From the NCBI GenBank assembly GCA_023515745.1, contig JALECJ010000257.1, positions 3,102,687 through 3,166,686 on the forward strand: 64,000 bases of DNA, in the 5' to 3' direction. Source of the stretch: Amoeboaphelidium protococcarum. Taxonomy: Eukaryota > Aphelidiomycota > Aphelidea. The notes beneath the pieces were generated by a model. It did not search any database and was not told the origin of the DNA. It saw only the letters and a list, made by a program, of their open reading frames with translations. The position numbers were made by a program, and so were the translations under genes. Of the stretch, positions 13,658 through 26,070 are shown piece by piece. Within the stretch, counting starts at the first letter, position 1; every line of letters begins with the position of its first letter.

Positions 13658-14254
13658 ATGGTAAGATCTGCATATTTACATATGAATTATATATTTTTAT
13701 ATCATTTGTAGCCTAATAACAGTAAAAAATCATTGAAAGATATCAAAGGTGATAAGATCCATCCATTTTCGCGTAAAGCTGCCCAGATTAATCGTGTATA
13801 GGCGCGTGTAAAGAGGATCAACTCGGTGAAGAAGCAGCACAAAGATGAGAAGATTCTGCCCATCGTAGAGAAATGGAAGTGGTTTAGGAAAGAACTGGGA
13901 AAGTTGTAGTAACAATCACTATCTGTGCAGTAATGCCATTCTCTAATTCAGATGTACATCGAGAGAAATGATGGCGAGATCGAGTCTCTGCAACAGTCAA
14001 GAGTGCATGGAAGTGTTAGAAGGCCAAAGCCACCGCGTCTCACCCTTCTTGAAATGATGCGATAGAAAGATGTGAATGAATATGAAAATGCTGGCTTTGT
14101 AATCCCAGATCTGACTAATGCCAAGAATGTTACAGTGCTCCAAGGATGGAATGGCGATTATCAATGCATTGATATTATCAAGACGATCACTTTAAACATA
14201 TAGAAGGACGCGTCAAAGACTATTAATGGCGAAGATTTGCAGATGAAAGAGTGA
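13658..14254 (+). CDS. TMA16: TMA16, 60S ribosome biogenesis factor
   Basis: The first coding exon is just the ATG (13658-13660). A 51-nt intron (13661-13711) with a perfect GTAAGA donor and TTTGTAG acceptor follows, then exon 2 at 13712-14254, giving 181 aa (yeast Tma16 is 178). The family signature is the basic N-terminal KIHPFSRKAAQINRVQARVK and a C-terminal segment with FVIPDLTNAKNVTVLQGWNG. Tma16 associates with pre-60S particles. The intron length is a multiple of three and has no in-frame TGA, so the unspliced message would also be translatable. Confidence 0.85.
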
Positions 14255-14429
14255 AACGGTGAATAGAGATTCTGCCGGATAGATAGACTAGTAGGGAAAC
14301 TGTTTTAAAACAGCTGCATTTACGCGATCACTTTCCTTTTGAAACGAAACACGTAACGCGCTTCTCTTTGCTTATTTATCATTTGGGACTAAATTCTTTT
14401 TTGCTTTTGTATTACAACCTTCTGGCAAT

Positions 14430-15434
14430 ATGAGCCAGTTATAGTTTTAGTTGAAAGATACTCATAGTGATGGGATTACTAAAGTACGATTTAATTAAAA
14501 TTCTGATTCATTGATAAGTTCTAGTTGGGATGGCAAGGTGAAATATTACCAAGATGTGAGTGAGAAGCCCAAGACTTTTGATTTTGAAATTCCTGTTCTA
14601 GATGTCTTTTGCACTGACGTAGAGACTGAGATTATTGCTGCATGCTTAGATGGTGGAGTTTATAAGTATGATTTTATGTCTGGGAATAACGTAGAGCTAT
14701 ACTAGCATAAGGATGGTGTGAAATGTGTGGAATTTTTCAGCAAGGCTCAGATCGTCATTTCCGGTAGTTGGGACAAGACGCTGATACTTTACTCTTTGAA
14801 GACTGGTGGCTAGAAGAGTATATAGCTCCCAGGTAAGGTGTATTCAATGTCATTATAAAAGCATATATTGGTGGTGGCCATGAGTGATCGCGCCATATGG
14901 ATCTTTGATTTGTCTTGCTTTATGAGTGGTCGGTAAGTGGAAGATTTGGATGATTTGAAACCTATTTAGAAACGTGAATCCTCTCTCAAACATCAAACTA
15001 GATGTGTATGTCTCAGTCCGGATGCTCAATGCTATGTCACTTCATCTATAGAAGGCAGAGTGGCCGTAGATTTTATCGGAACAGATGCGGAGATGCAGTC
15101 TAAAAAGTACGCGTTTCGTTGTCACCGCGTAAAGGCTGATGGTACCGAAACCATATACCCGGTGAATGCTCTCACTTTCCATCCGAAATATGGTACATTT
15201 CTCACTGGTGGATCTGATAATAATGTTTCCGTGTGGGATGGAGCCAAGAGAAAGCGTATCAAGTAGTTTTAGTTTACCAACTCTATAGCCAGTTTAAGTT
15301 TTAGTCGTGATGGAAAGTAGCTTGCCATTGCTTGCTCTTACATGTACGAGCATGGCGATATTGAGAACTAACTTTCTGATTGTGTCATTATCCGCCGGCT
15401 TGAAGATGGTGAATGTATGCCTAAAAAGTCGTGA
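14430..15434 (+). CDS. BUB3: Bub3, spindle checkpoint WD40 protein
   Basis: A single exon, 334 aa, a seven-bladed WD40 propeller of the usual length (326-340). Diagnostic is the block RESSLKHQTRCVC followed by SSIEGRVAVDFIG and then KKYAFRCHR around residues 190-235, which is the Bub3/Rae1 signature and closest to Bub3. Blades begin with VRFNQNSDSLISSSWDGKV near residue 18 and end with SDCVIIRRLEDGECMPKKS. Bub3 recruits Bub1 and Mad3/BubR1 to phosphorylated kinetochores. About 20 of its Gln are TAA/TAG. The region just upstream has GC-rich ACGCG elements at about 14356. Confidence 0.93.
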
Positions 15435-15547
15435 TTGTTTTATTAAATTTATTCAGTCTTTGACTTTAATTTAAACATAGTTGAATTTCTAGTTTGATTT
15501 GTTTATAGTCGCACTCCTGCCCTATTTAAAGACACTTTTAATTCATT

Positions 15548-16734
15548 ATGAGTGATGTGGAGAAGTATTTTACAAAGCAATTAACAGTAGCAACTGGAAA
15601 TGATGGCGGAGATCAATTTAAATGTTATGTTAATACGAAACCTCCTGCACAGCAGTTAAAAGAGGGCGAGCGTGTACCTTTATTTATATGCCATCATGGC
15701 GCTGGATTATCCGCACTGTCGTTCGCCACAATGTCTCTTGCACTAATAAACAATTTGAGTTATGGCGAAGTTTTCTGCTTTGATGCTCGCGGGCATGGAG
15801 ACTCTGTTAATTCTGGCCCATTGGATTTATAACAGTTGACAGATGATGCCATTGCGATTGTTTCAGCTGTTTACTCCCCTGAGCAGATGAAGCAGTACGA
15901 TGTGATTCTGGTTGGTCACAGGTAACTGCATATTCCTTCAGTTGAGTTAATCAAACTTAAACACACGACTTTATTGTTGTAGTATGGGTGCGCCTGTGAT
16001 GGTACAAGTTGCCTTGTAGTCAGGCTGGCGCAATGTCATTGGAATAGTGATGATTGATGTGGTGGAAGGAACCGCTTTAGATGCCATCAGATACATGAAG
16101 TCTTACATCCAAACGCGCCCATCTAAATTTCATAATATCAACGAAGCCGTAGAATGGAGGTGAGCATCAATCTTTTCTACTTAAATTTAAGGAATGAATT
16201 CATCTATGGTAATTGTAGCATCTCGCATGGAATGACGCGTAATAAAAAGTAGGCAGAGGTTTCTATGCCGTCTCTTTTGATCAAGCAAGATAGTGGTGAA
16301 TTCAAGTGGAGGACTGATCTATCTGCAACTGAACCATTTTGGACATGTAAGTATATATTTAGTATTTTAAAGATAATATCTCCATAAAAATACGCGATCT
16401 AATGTAGAATGGTTTACTGGACTCTCTTACAATTTCTTGAGTGTCAAAGCTGCCAAACTGTTGATCATCGCAAACACTGATCGTCTGGACAAGACTTTGA
16501 CTATTGCGTAAATACAAGGTATTTAATTGTGCACCTCAATCATTATAATTTCAATTTGTAAATGTGATATATGAAAGTGTAGGCAAATTTCAAATGACCA
16601 TTCTGACCAATGTAGGACATTATGTGCATGAGGACAAACCTGAAGAGACTGCGAGAGTATTGTTAGAGTTTTGGAAACGAAACTCTCGCATAATTTTACC
16701 GCCCAAGGTGGGCAGTCTACCTTTGAGACATTGA
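15548..16734 (+). CDS. PPE1: Protein phosphatase methylesterase 1
   Basis: Five exons: 15548-15921, 15983-16159, 16219-16346, 16408-16518 and 16583-16734; introns are 61, 59, 61 and 64 nt; 313 aa. It is an alpha/beta hydrolase: FICHHGAGLSALSF near residue 55, nucleophile elbow GHSMG at about residue 125, and VGHYVHED near the end with the catalytic His. The Ser codon (AG|T) and one TAA Gln codon (T|AA, before WFTGLS) are split by introns, which confirms both splicing and the code. The enzyme removes the C-terminal methyl ester of PP2A catalytic subunit. It is shorter than human PPME1 (386 aa), lacking most of the acidic loop. Confidence 0.94.
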
Positions 16735-17048
16735 TACTTTGTAAATAACGCGTCTAGTACTGTACAGTATACAAGACATTTATGATATTCGGAATTTATC
16801 AATGAATATAACTATTTTCCATGAACATCTTAATGGAAAGTCTTTAACGAAACGTCAGCACAACATCGGTCTGGACCCGACCGTCTCCTGAAACGATTCC
16901 GTCTTCAGTTCCGTTCCTTTCGAGAGAGAGAGAGAGAGACCAGCCAAGAATTCCATCTTTTCCTCACAAAGTTTATTCATTTTATTGTGGCGCTTATTCA
17001 AGTTGATTGTTACGTGAGACTCATAATTCATAATATTGTACATCAAGG

Positions 17049-18332
17049 ATGGCGTCTTAATCGTAATAGATTCGAAATCTACAAGTTTAGCAATTAGTGG
17101 CGGGGTCGAGTGCTACTGGCACCAACAGCAGCAGTAGCAGCTCCACCACCTAGACATCAACGTCTAGTACTGGCAGTCTAGATGTCGTGGATCCCAATTT
17201 GGCGCGTGAACATACAGATTCAATGCAGGATGATGATCACCATCACTAACAAGATTATCATCAGCAGCAAGAATATTATGGAGTGTATGATGATGATGAC
17301 GATGAAGAAAAGGATGATGAGGGTTCCGAAGGTAGTCTTATTGTCTACATTGTTCCATAAATACAAATTATATCACGTCATTTATAAATTAATGTAGTTT
17401 CTTGGATTGAATGGTTCTGCTCGTTGGAAGGACATGATTTCTTTGTAGAAGTGGCAGAATCTTTTATTGAGGATGAATTTAATCTTACAGGACTCAATAT
17501 GCTTGTGCCGTATTTCTAAGAGGCTCTCGAGATGATTTTAGACACTGGACCAGGTACGATTATTATTATTATTAATAGTTTGGTTGATGTATTTGATGAT
17601 TTCATTGATGTAGAGGGTCGGTATTCAAAGAGCGAAATGCATATTATCGAGACATCAGCGGAAAAGTTGTACATGTTAATTCATTAGAGATTTATTAGGA
17701 CCAAGTAAGGATAGAAATTGCTGTTGGAGAATTATTTAGGTCAGGTGTACGGTGAATGTCCGCGAGTTCTATGTCAGTAATAAAGCCTGCTTCCTGTTGG
17801 CATGTCAGAGTTTCCTAATGAACACACCGTCTCTCTATTCTGTCCAATGTGCATCGATCTATATCACCCTACTCATGGGAAACACCAGGCTTTAGATGGA
17901 TGTGCATTTGGTTAGACTGCGGCACATCTTCTGATAAACACTTATCCACAATAGTTTGAGCAGGTGCAATTCATGTGGCAGCGTAATGCTCTAGAGTCTG
18001 TAAATATTGGGACTTCTATTGGCTCTATGTAAGGCACCGATCGATCATAATTCTCATAAGGTGGTGTGTATGTGCCGAGAATCTATGGCTTTCGCATTAA
18101 TTAGAAGAGTAAAACTGCTCAGAGAATGAAATGGCTCCGGAGATTGAATACCGCGGGCGTGGTGCATCAATCTTCTGCTGCGACGCGTCAGTCTTCTGGT
18201 AATCAGCAGGATTCTCATGTTAGTAGTGTTTAAAATTTGGCGAGTAATAGCAATCTCCCCTCTGCCGCATCCTCTAGCCACTAATTGAGTTCAATGCTAC
18301 GTGATGATATCTCTCACAATTAAAATGCTTGA
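17049..18332 (+). CDS. CKB1: Casein kinase 2 regulatory beta subunit
   Basis: Three exons, 17049-17331, 17398-17553 and 17614-18332, with introns of 66 and 60 nt; 385 aa. Core matches are [18 protein letters not shown], then [13 protein letters not shown], then [12 protein letters not shown], and a zinc-ribbon with CPRVLC near residue 194 and CPMC near 225. IYGFRI follows. The N-terminus (about 95 aa) is Ser/Thr/His/acidic rich and the C-terminus carries a long Ser/Gln tail, both absent in animals but found in fungal subunits. The DLEPDEELE-like acidic groove is missing. Both introns are multiples of three without in-frame TGA. Confidence 0.95.
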
Positions 18333-18521
18333 TTAGTGCGTCATTATATTATATATTTGAAAAATGCCGTATGTAATAGGTAATGAATAATAGATTAAGG
18401 TAAATTATAGACTTCTTTTGGAATATGTTCAGGTCTATTTTACGCGGCAATTCAAGCTTATCATAATCTAACAAAAGCTCTACAGTACAAATCCGTCATG
18501 ATAACAATAGTTTCCATAATT

Positions 18522-20150
18522 TCATAACGACACTGACTAACGCTGTTTCTTAAACGGTCTAGCAGAGTTGGATATAATGGATGGCGCATGATCTACAGCG
18601 GAATCTTTTTCGGAATGTCCTATTGCATTAGACTTTTACAATCCCATAGACTTATCGGTTGCCTCATAATTGGCATCATTAGGCATTTTACTTTTAAAGA
18701 ATGGAAATACTTTATCGGTAGGGGATTCCAATTCCTAGCTTTAATTTACAACAGTTTAATGTTGCTTTAAATCCTTATACTTGGGTTCGTAGCGATAACT
18801 CTGATAATTGACTGATAATGAAGGCAATGATGATGCATCTACCGGCACAGCAAAAGTGGTAGAATTATTAGAAATGAACCAGCTAGGCAACTCATTGGAA
18901 AGATGAGGACTTTGGATGAAGTCTGATACTGAATGGCCACCCACTCCCTTTAAGAAGAACTAGTGATCGCTACTGTTGTTGGATGGTACATTCAGCATCT
19001 GACTCTAATCTTTCTAGATACTGGACACTTGTAGATTAGTGGAATAGTTAACTCCAGCTAAGCCCGCGTTTTTATCCAACTTCAAATCATCCGACTCCTA
19101 CCTAGAAAGACCTGTATTTGCAGTGCGGCCAATACCAAATCCTTGTCCACCTTGCAAATCTATATCCCGAAATGGACTGCTTAATCCAACACTGGTTTTA
19201 CCATCAGACCCAGAGAAATCACTGACGCGGCCAGAGTCTACGGTATATTCCTACTTTAAAGCGCTTGATTATCCAAAATTTATAACTTATACAGGCAAGC
19301 CAAGAGCTGTATTCTTTTATTGCTGTTGCTGTTTAATTGATAGTAGACGTTCATTTTACGCACTCAATACATACATGGCAGGCAGAGTGGCATTGTTATA
19401 TCTCTACGACTGCGGACGTTATGTGAAATTAGACAGAGCTGCAGGTGAATTAAAGCCATCCCCATTACCTTTTGATGGAAGCAAGCCCAGACCAGTGGTA
19501 TTAACTGATGACAATATCTAATAGTTTGCGCGCGGATCGTTCAGTTGATGCTACTTTAGAGTGGCGTAGTCAATAGCGACTGCGACAGGAACTCTTTATA
19601 TATCCTGCTGCTGCTGTATATGTCCATGCATCGCCAACTAATTAAACATCAGTTCCCGCTAAGTATTTTCCCTCCTCAGAGCCTCAGCGCGCAGCTTCGC
19701 CATCTTTGCACGACGATTTTAAAACCACACCTGCACCTCCCTGTTGGTCATACCAAGCTCCTGTGCAATACCATCTCGCTGCCCAAATGATGGAGTGTCA
19801 GTGATGGTCTCAAATATCTCCAGAAGACGTTTCAGCTGATACTCAGTTGTGCGTCGCCGGCGCTGCATTTGTTTAGGTCGCTCCTGCTTCCCTTCGACTC
19901 CTTCACGATCTTGACTCTTGCCATCGCTTGACACACTATCACCCTGGTTAGCAATACTGTCATTACTTGTTGCAGTAGTCGCCTCATCATTTGCATCATT
20001 ATGTTTGTTGTGAGATCTTTTAAGTATTAGATTGCTTTGTGCTTGATCTTGCCACAACTTTTTGACTGATCTCTGACCATCGACCGCCGTCGTGTTCGAA
20101 TCTGCCGGCGACGTTGTTGATTTGATCTTTACTTGATCTTCGGATCGCAT
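18522..20150 (-). CDS. Homeodomain transcription factor
   Basis: A single exon, 542 aa. The homeodomain lies at about residues 95-154: RRRRTTEYQLKRLLEIFET at the start, and recognition helix REVQVWFQNRRAKMAKLR. Position 50 (the Q of WFQN) is encoded by TAA at 19721-19719. The domain is 60 aa without a TALE loop extension and most resembles fungal Pho2/Hoy1-type homeodomains. The remainder is Ser/Asn/Gln-rich with a Q-run near residue 235 (CAG, CAA and TAA mixed), probably activation or disordered sequence. Target genes cannot be inferred. The CK2 beta stop lies 189 bp away, convergent. Confidence 0.9.
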
Positions 20151-20352
20151 AATAGTTGAGAATTTAGTTTTTTAAGACCTGAATGAATTGAGTTCAATTA
20201 ATTGAGTTCTACTACAAATAGATTGGCTATATTGTCCTTTAATCAATGCTGCTGGGGAATGAAAGCGGTATCTTGGTGAGGAAATCTGGTTGAATCAAGC
20301 CTATTTTTAAAATCCAGTCTATTTTTAAGAGCACCTGTGTTGTCACTATCAA

Positions 20353-22683
20353 TCAAACAGCAAACTGTTCCAATGCAGTCTCAATTTAGCTGAGTAATTA
20401 AGATCCTTCATATGTATCTCTGAATCTTCTCGAAATATTCTTTAACATCAAGCGAGCCTAGGACTTGCCATCTTGCATATAGCCATTGTTCTGTGCCAAA
20501 CGATAAGTTTCAGCTAATTCTAAAGCACATTTGACCAACAACGCGAAAGATTTTTCATCATACAAAGCACGCTCCGCCACACCTGACGTGTTCATTGCCT
20601 TATATTCCGAAATCTTCCCTTACAAAGCTTTCTCTTCATCGTTGATACTAGCATGAAAGTCAGTATAGATCCACCAAGCCTCATAATTGAACGGATGCTT
20701 CTGAGTTACCAAATCAAGAAGACTCTTAGACTTTGTGAGCAGAGCTGACTAATTGATATCACGCGTAGACAAAGACTTAACAATACATTTAATCAGAGCG
20801 CGTAGAATCTTGATATCCAAAGAGTTGGGCTTAGACCACTGGAGATCAATCAAGCGTTCGTAAGCTTGGATACAATCAAAATACTCGCCAATAGGGAGTC
20901 CTACGTGCAAGAGATTTTACCACATTTTCCAACTGTCAAATTTAACCTTAAGTCCTTCTTTAAGACATCTGAAAGCATCAGCGTCGCGGGCAGTGCCACT
21001 ATAAATCGCAGCCAAATTATTCCAAGCTTCTCCATTCTCACTATTCAGCTGTACACACTATCTAAAGCCGCGCTCAGCCTAATCCCAATCTTCAATCTTC
21101 AAGGCGGCACATCCAAGAGCGTACCAAGAACTTTCAAATAAAGAGTTTATGCTTAACGCTTTATTATAACAATCAATAGAGGTGCGATAATCACCCTGCT
21201 TGAAATGATACCCACCTAAACTTCTCATAGCTCTCGCATACCTACCACCACTAACTTACCACGCCTACTGATAGAGGGTGCTATCTTTTCTAATGTCACC
21301 CAGAATGCAGAGCAATTTCGGGGAATCAGGCTACTTGTTCAACAGATCTACCAGTAACTACTCCGCCTTCTAATCATCCTCCAAGATTACTAAGCAATTC
21401 ACCACATCTTCCCATAGATGAAGCGATTCATATATTTCCATGGCAGATTTGAACACACCAAGACCAGCAAGACGTTAAGCAAATAATCTTTTCAACTCCA
21501 CGATGGAAGGATATGTCGCCGCATGAAAGTACTGCGCCTTCTCTCTACCCTGATCACCAAATCTACCATAGTGATCGACAAGCTCCTGCAACTAAAAGAG
21601 GGCACGCTCAACATACTTGCTCTTGTGAGATTCCAGCTATGATCGTAGCAACAAGGCTTAAGAATACATGATATTACAATTCTTCTATCCAAGCACACAG
21701 TACACATATGGCCACATTTATTCACGCGATATATCTTCATCAGGATTGCTAATCTAAACTTACTTGCACTCTGCCAATATAATAGCTTATTCTAGAGGAT
21801 GAAGATGGATATGCTTATCATCTCCATTCTTGGACTACCATTATACGCTCTGCAACAGAAACTCATTATCGACATTGATGGCATGAGGCAAGCAATTCAC
21901 TTCATCACTAAGATTTACCGTACTATCACTACCATTCAAAATCGAAAGCGTATTAACATTTACTTTCAATAGCGCCACGTCATTCCGCTGCAAAGTCATC
22001 TTTCTACCAAACTCGCCCGTAACTGAATAGTCAAAACTGATTTACTGCTTTAAAAATTTTAGAGTCGCGCCAGATTTGACATTATTTCCATAGTACTGAT
22101 AAATGTTGATCTATAGCAATTACAATAGAACACAGACGTCCAAACTGTCTTCTATTACCAATTCATCAATACTCTAAATCACGTCATACATTGCCGTCTT
22201 GAGCTTCTCAGACGGATTTTCACACAGTCTTTGTAATAAGAACAGGGATATCAATAGCCAGATACTAGCACCAGTTTTATATTCGGATTAGATGATATCA
22301 TTCAGAATATCAATTGACGACGTGAGATACCATAGTCGACGCGTTTTTGGCAGCAGATCCTCACCGCTGATATCGGAAGCATATTTTTACGCGTCAAGTT
22401 CTAGATTATGATCATTCAAATTTTCATCCTTATCTTCGACAGGTCCAACAAAATTATCCTTGACAAACAGCTGAATAAGACAAGCCACTACCACGAGTCT
22501 ATCACTATTACTCAGCGATTAGATGCTTTCGCTGATATTGACGCAATCGACATTCAGCTTGGAAATCACGTCCTGATAATTACCACAATGGAATTAATCA
22601 ATGATGGACATTTCATCGTAACCCATATTGTCCACTATATATCTAGAGACATCCTTCAATAAATTAATTTCAATCTATTTCAT
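20353..22683 (-). CDS. EMW1: TTC27/Emw1-type tetratricopeptide protein
   Basis: A single exon, 776 aa, no TGA across 2.3 kb in frame. The ATG at 22683 gives MKQIEINLLKDVSRYIVDNM. The C-terminal half has tandem TPRs, including FESSWYALGCAALKIEDWD, then NGEAWNNLAAIYSG, and FNYEAWWIYTDFHASIND, the order seen in TTC27 and yeast Emw1. In yeast Emw1 is essential and linked to cell-wall integrity; the human protein is linked to Hsp90 clients and ribosome biogenesis. Gln-rich use of TAA/TAG is evident. Upstream is a 450-bp gap to the divergent RPEL gene. Confidence 0.88.
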
Positions 22684-23133
22684 ACTCGTGTGATTTTCTA
22701 TTTACTTTAATGATTAAATCCGCTTTTAGAAGAAAAATGAAGAAATAAAAGCCAGACAAAGCCAGGGACAGAGAGAGAGAGATAGCCTTACGGACACTGT
22801 ACTTCAAACATGCTGAGTAGAATCATAATCCTCATCAAATTACAATGAAAGTACAGTGATATGATGTTATCAATCCCGAGCAATGAGTATATCGCTTTAC
22901 AACAATCACAAAACATCGAGTACACAAGATAAGAGTAAAATAGAAAGCTTTGAGTAACGACTGTAGTCGTAACGTGTTTCATGACGCCCTTTAATTGAGC
23001 AACAGTCAAGCCACATTTCTGAAAGTTCGTCGCGACAGATTTCCTCTCTTGCCAGCTGTGTCGTCTTCTTACCTTATCTAACATTGCTTTATTAAATTTA
23101 TTAAACTTCCGAATAATTTCATATATATATACA
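22684..23133. other. Intergenic region between EMW1 and the RPEL gene
   Basis: A 450-bp divergent promoter region. It contains a short (GA)n run near 22771-22782 and an (AT)n-rich stretch immediately before the RPEL gene ATG. A minus-strand open frame at 22788-23216 crosses into the RPEL first exon and is treated as spurious. Confidence 0.5.
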
Positions 23134-23704
23134 ATGGTGTAAGGAGAGACTGCACAAAACATTGAAAAGAAGCTGTAACATCGCCCTGATGCTAAGGAGC
23201 TCGTGGAATAGAACATTTTGAAAGGTATGTATTACTGTCTCACTAGCATTGTTTTTTACGACATAGTAATTTGGTAACTATCTCAAGTAATTTGTAGATT
23301 CATCAATCGCTCCAGCACTGCAGCAGTAGGCGCATGATCTGCAAAAGGCTCAGATTGAAGATGCTCTGAGCAAGAAGATTGAAGGTCGTCCATCGCTGGA
23401 TGATTTGGCTGAGAAGAACATCGTGAAGGATATCCACGTCGCACCTGCTCTGTAACAGGCCAAGGCTGATTTGGAGAGAGCCAAGTTGGAGGATGCTCTG
23501 GAGAAGAAGATTGAGTCGCGCCCAGAGGCAAAGTCTTTGGAGCAGTTGAACATCCTTAAGGATCAGCAGGTGGCTCCAAGTCTGCAGTAGGCTAAAGCTG
23601 ATCTGGAGAAGGCTAAGCTGTCAGACAGTCTTGAAAAGGGTCTGAACCAGCGTCCACCTGCCGATGATGCAACCGTGAAGAAGGTGACTGGTCATGCTCA
23701 GTGA
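23134..23704 (+). CDS. RPEL-repeat actin-binding protein
   Basis: Two exons, 23134-23224 and 23298-23704, with a 73-nt intron; 165 aa. It is built of four tandem RPEL-type units: EKKLQHRPDAKELVEQNIL, SKKIEGRPSLDDLAEKNIV, EKKIESRPEAKSLEQLNIL and a diverged EKGLNQRPPADD. They are spaced by linkers with the recurring phrase APALQQAKADLE. RPEL motifs bind monomeric actin (as in MRTF and Phactr). Small proteins of this layout are common in fungi. The splice junction restores the linker DSSIAPALQQA between units 1 and 2. No other domain is present. Confidence 0.88.
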
Positions 23705-23821
23705 TTAATTAATTGGGCTGATTAGTAAGCGGATGTTGAAAAAATGGGATCAATGATAGTAATAAACCATGTAATGAGTGGTATTTTTCAATTTAAACAT
23801 CTTTCACAGGCAAATAATCTC

Positions 23822-25819
23822 TCACTAATCTTGGTCGCCATCATTCATGTCATCTTCCATATCATCCTCCTAGTCTTCATCTTAATTTTACGAAAAAGCA
23901 CTCCCACCAGCACGTTTAGCATTTCTCTACTCCAGGTAACTTTCTCTATTTTTGTCAACAAATATTCGAACATAATCCAAATCTATGCGGCCCTCCATAG
24001 ATAGCAGACTTTCATGAATATCGAAAGCACTATAACCCATAATGACAGACAGTCTAGCTATTAGAGAAGGGACGGCGTTTCTCATTAACTTAATGTCAGA
24101 TTGATCTAGTTAATCATCATGCAACTCATTAGTATCGTCGATTTACTTTAAATAATCCGTAGCTTTGAGATTTTCCAACTTCTCCTAACTTGTATATTCA
24201 GTGTTTACATCTTCAAAAGGCGTGATTTAAAATCTCTTTAACACGCCTTGCTTCATCATGGGCTAATTTACGTTATGAGTTCTGAAGAAGCCACGATCTG
24301 TTAGTTAAACCTGAAAGAAGTCTTTGTACACACTGTGGCACATGTACGCACTTTTCTACTTCAAATACTCAGAGCGATCCTTATTCTTCATCTACGCAAT
24401 GAAACAATCCTGATAATAATCTTCAAATACAGTATTAGATGGGCGACCTTTCTGATTATGACCGACCGATGGAGGAAAATGCTCTACGAATTCATCATAC
24501 GAACCAACTGACTTCTACTAACTCCACGCCTTGTCCATGGACTCTCGTTTAAGCTATCGATGAGAATTCTATAGTGACGGCATATCGTTCAAATCATTCT
24601 TCATCACACCGCCTGCTTAAGTGAATAGACGCTCCTTTTCCAGAGCATAAATCTATTTAAACCAGTGCTTCCAACAGCTGAATCCATCTTGAGTAGGCCG
24701 ATACTTGCACCGTGTCCAAATGCGAGGTATCTCCTTCCGTATCTCATACATTTATCCTTCACGTACACCATCACCCCAACAAAACTTGGCAGCTATCAAT
24801 ATGCACACGGCAATCCTCATTTCAAAGTACAATGGACTCAAAATGTTACCTTTATATTGCTCTCCTCTTCCTTCAATATACATAGCTTAATACAATTTAC
24901 AGCAGAGGGACACAAAGCCTTCAGGTAAGAGTAAACGCTTGACTAGCACACGGAAACAGAGACGTTTATCTTGAATAAATCTAAAACCACCTACGGAATG
25001 TATTCTACTCGTAAATCTAAGGGAAAGTAGTGACGGAGTGCCAGGATCATCGAAAGTGAACTACAATTTAAACATGGAGAATATTTGAGTAGGAACACGT
25101 TAATACACATCCAGAAATGGCAAAAACTACTAATTATTAGGAGCTTATACCTGGCGATGATCGTATTATATTCTACCCAGAGAGCACAAGGATACAATAT
25201 CATTTAATACTACGATTCTAGTCTTTTGTGAGTGCTAGCAAGCATGGAAGAGCAATAGTAGTAAATCTCTATCTTGTATCGTATTGCTATTAAATTACTT
25301 GGACTAGACTGAACTCTCTCGTGACTGACAATGTTGAAGCCAGAACCGCTTTGCAATCTCCATAAAGTCGTCGCTCACCAGGGCAGCATCTACCAGCCAC
25401 TTGCACTACTCATAGAATATACTTTACAAGAATAGTGTACCAGAAACTTCAAACAAATTCAATTTTCTTCCATCATACGTGTCCACTATGCGCTTCATCA
25501 ATGGCGACATTTACGACTTCTTTTGACTTCCCTCACTGTCCTCAGTATCATAATAATCAGTGGTACTATCTTCGCCATCTGCAGACACGCTTCCACTCCT
25601 CTTACTCGCATCACTCTTACTATTCTTCTTATCCTTTTTTTTGGATGACGACGACTGAGATAATCTCTAATTCTTTGACAGCTCTCGACCAACACCAGTC
25701 TGTATAAATTCATCCGCTCTAGTGTCCACCATCTGCTCTTATGCGTGTCCATTCGCACACACATAAAATCCCAGATCAGTCAGATTAAATCGTTTACTCT
25801 TGCACACCTTGCACTTCAT
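23822..25819 (-). CDS. RRN7: RNA polymerase I factor Rrn7/TAF1B (TFIIB-related)
   Basis: A single exon, 665 aa. The N-terminus is a zinc ribbon, MKCKVCKSKRF then YVCANGHAQEQ, with C3, C6, C21 and H25 as ligands, exactly the CxxC...CxxxH form of Rrn7/TAF1B. A Lys/Ser-rich linker (residues 50-100) follows, then helical cyclin-like regions (for example LFEVSGTLFLQSIFYEQCKW and PLYFEMRIAVCILIAAKF). The C-terminus is acidic, ending at TGA. Rrn7 is the TFIIB-like subunit of core factor that recruits RNA polymerase I to rDNA promoters. It overlaps the stop of the small ORF on its 5' side by the sequence ATGA. Confidence 0.88.
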
Positions 25820-26070
25820 TACTACTCTTGATTAAGTGAATTTTTACTGTATATAAAAGCTATGTATAGTAAGAATTTAGTAAAAGAAATATTGAATGAT
25901 AATACAACAACAGTATTGGTGAATATTAACGCGATTTTCATATAACAATGAACACAAAAATGATCAAGAATGCGCACACACGTCCCCTTGAAAGTAGTTG
26001 ACAAATCCGGACCAACACTGAACTTATCCTGAAACGTACGAAACGCCTTATTAAACAATTCAAAGAACAT
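25816..26070 (-). CDS. Small possible membrane protein
   Basis: An 84-aa frame from an ATG at 26070, with a hydrophobic segment at about residues 44-70 and a hydrophilic N-terminus (MFFELFNKAFRTFQDK). Its TGA overlaps the RRN7 start codon (ATGA). I recognise no family. It might instead be 5' UTR of RRN7 or a mitochondrial small membrane protein; an open frame of this size is not unusual when only TGA is a stop. Confidence 0.3.

Noticed and set aside
22788-23216. 142-codon minus-strand frame
   Set aside because: It covers the first exon of the RPEL gene in antisense; the plus-strand reading restores an RPEL repeat and a good splice site.
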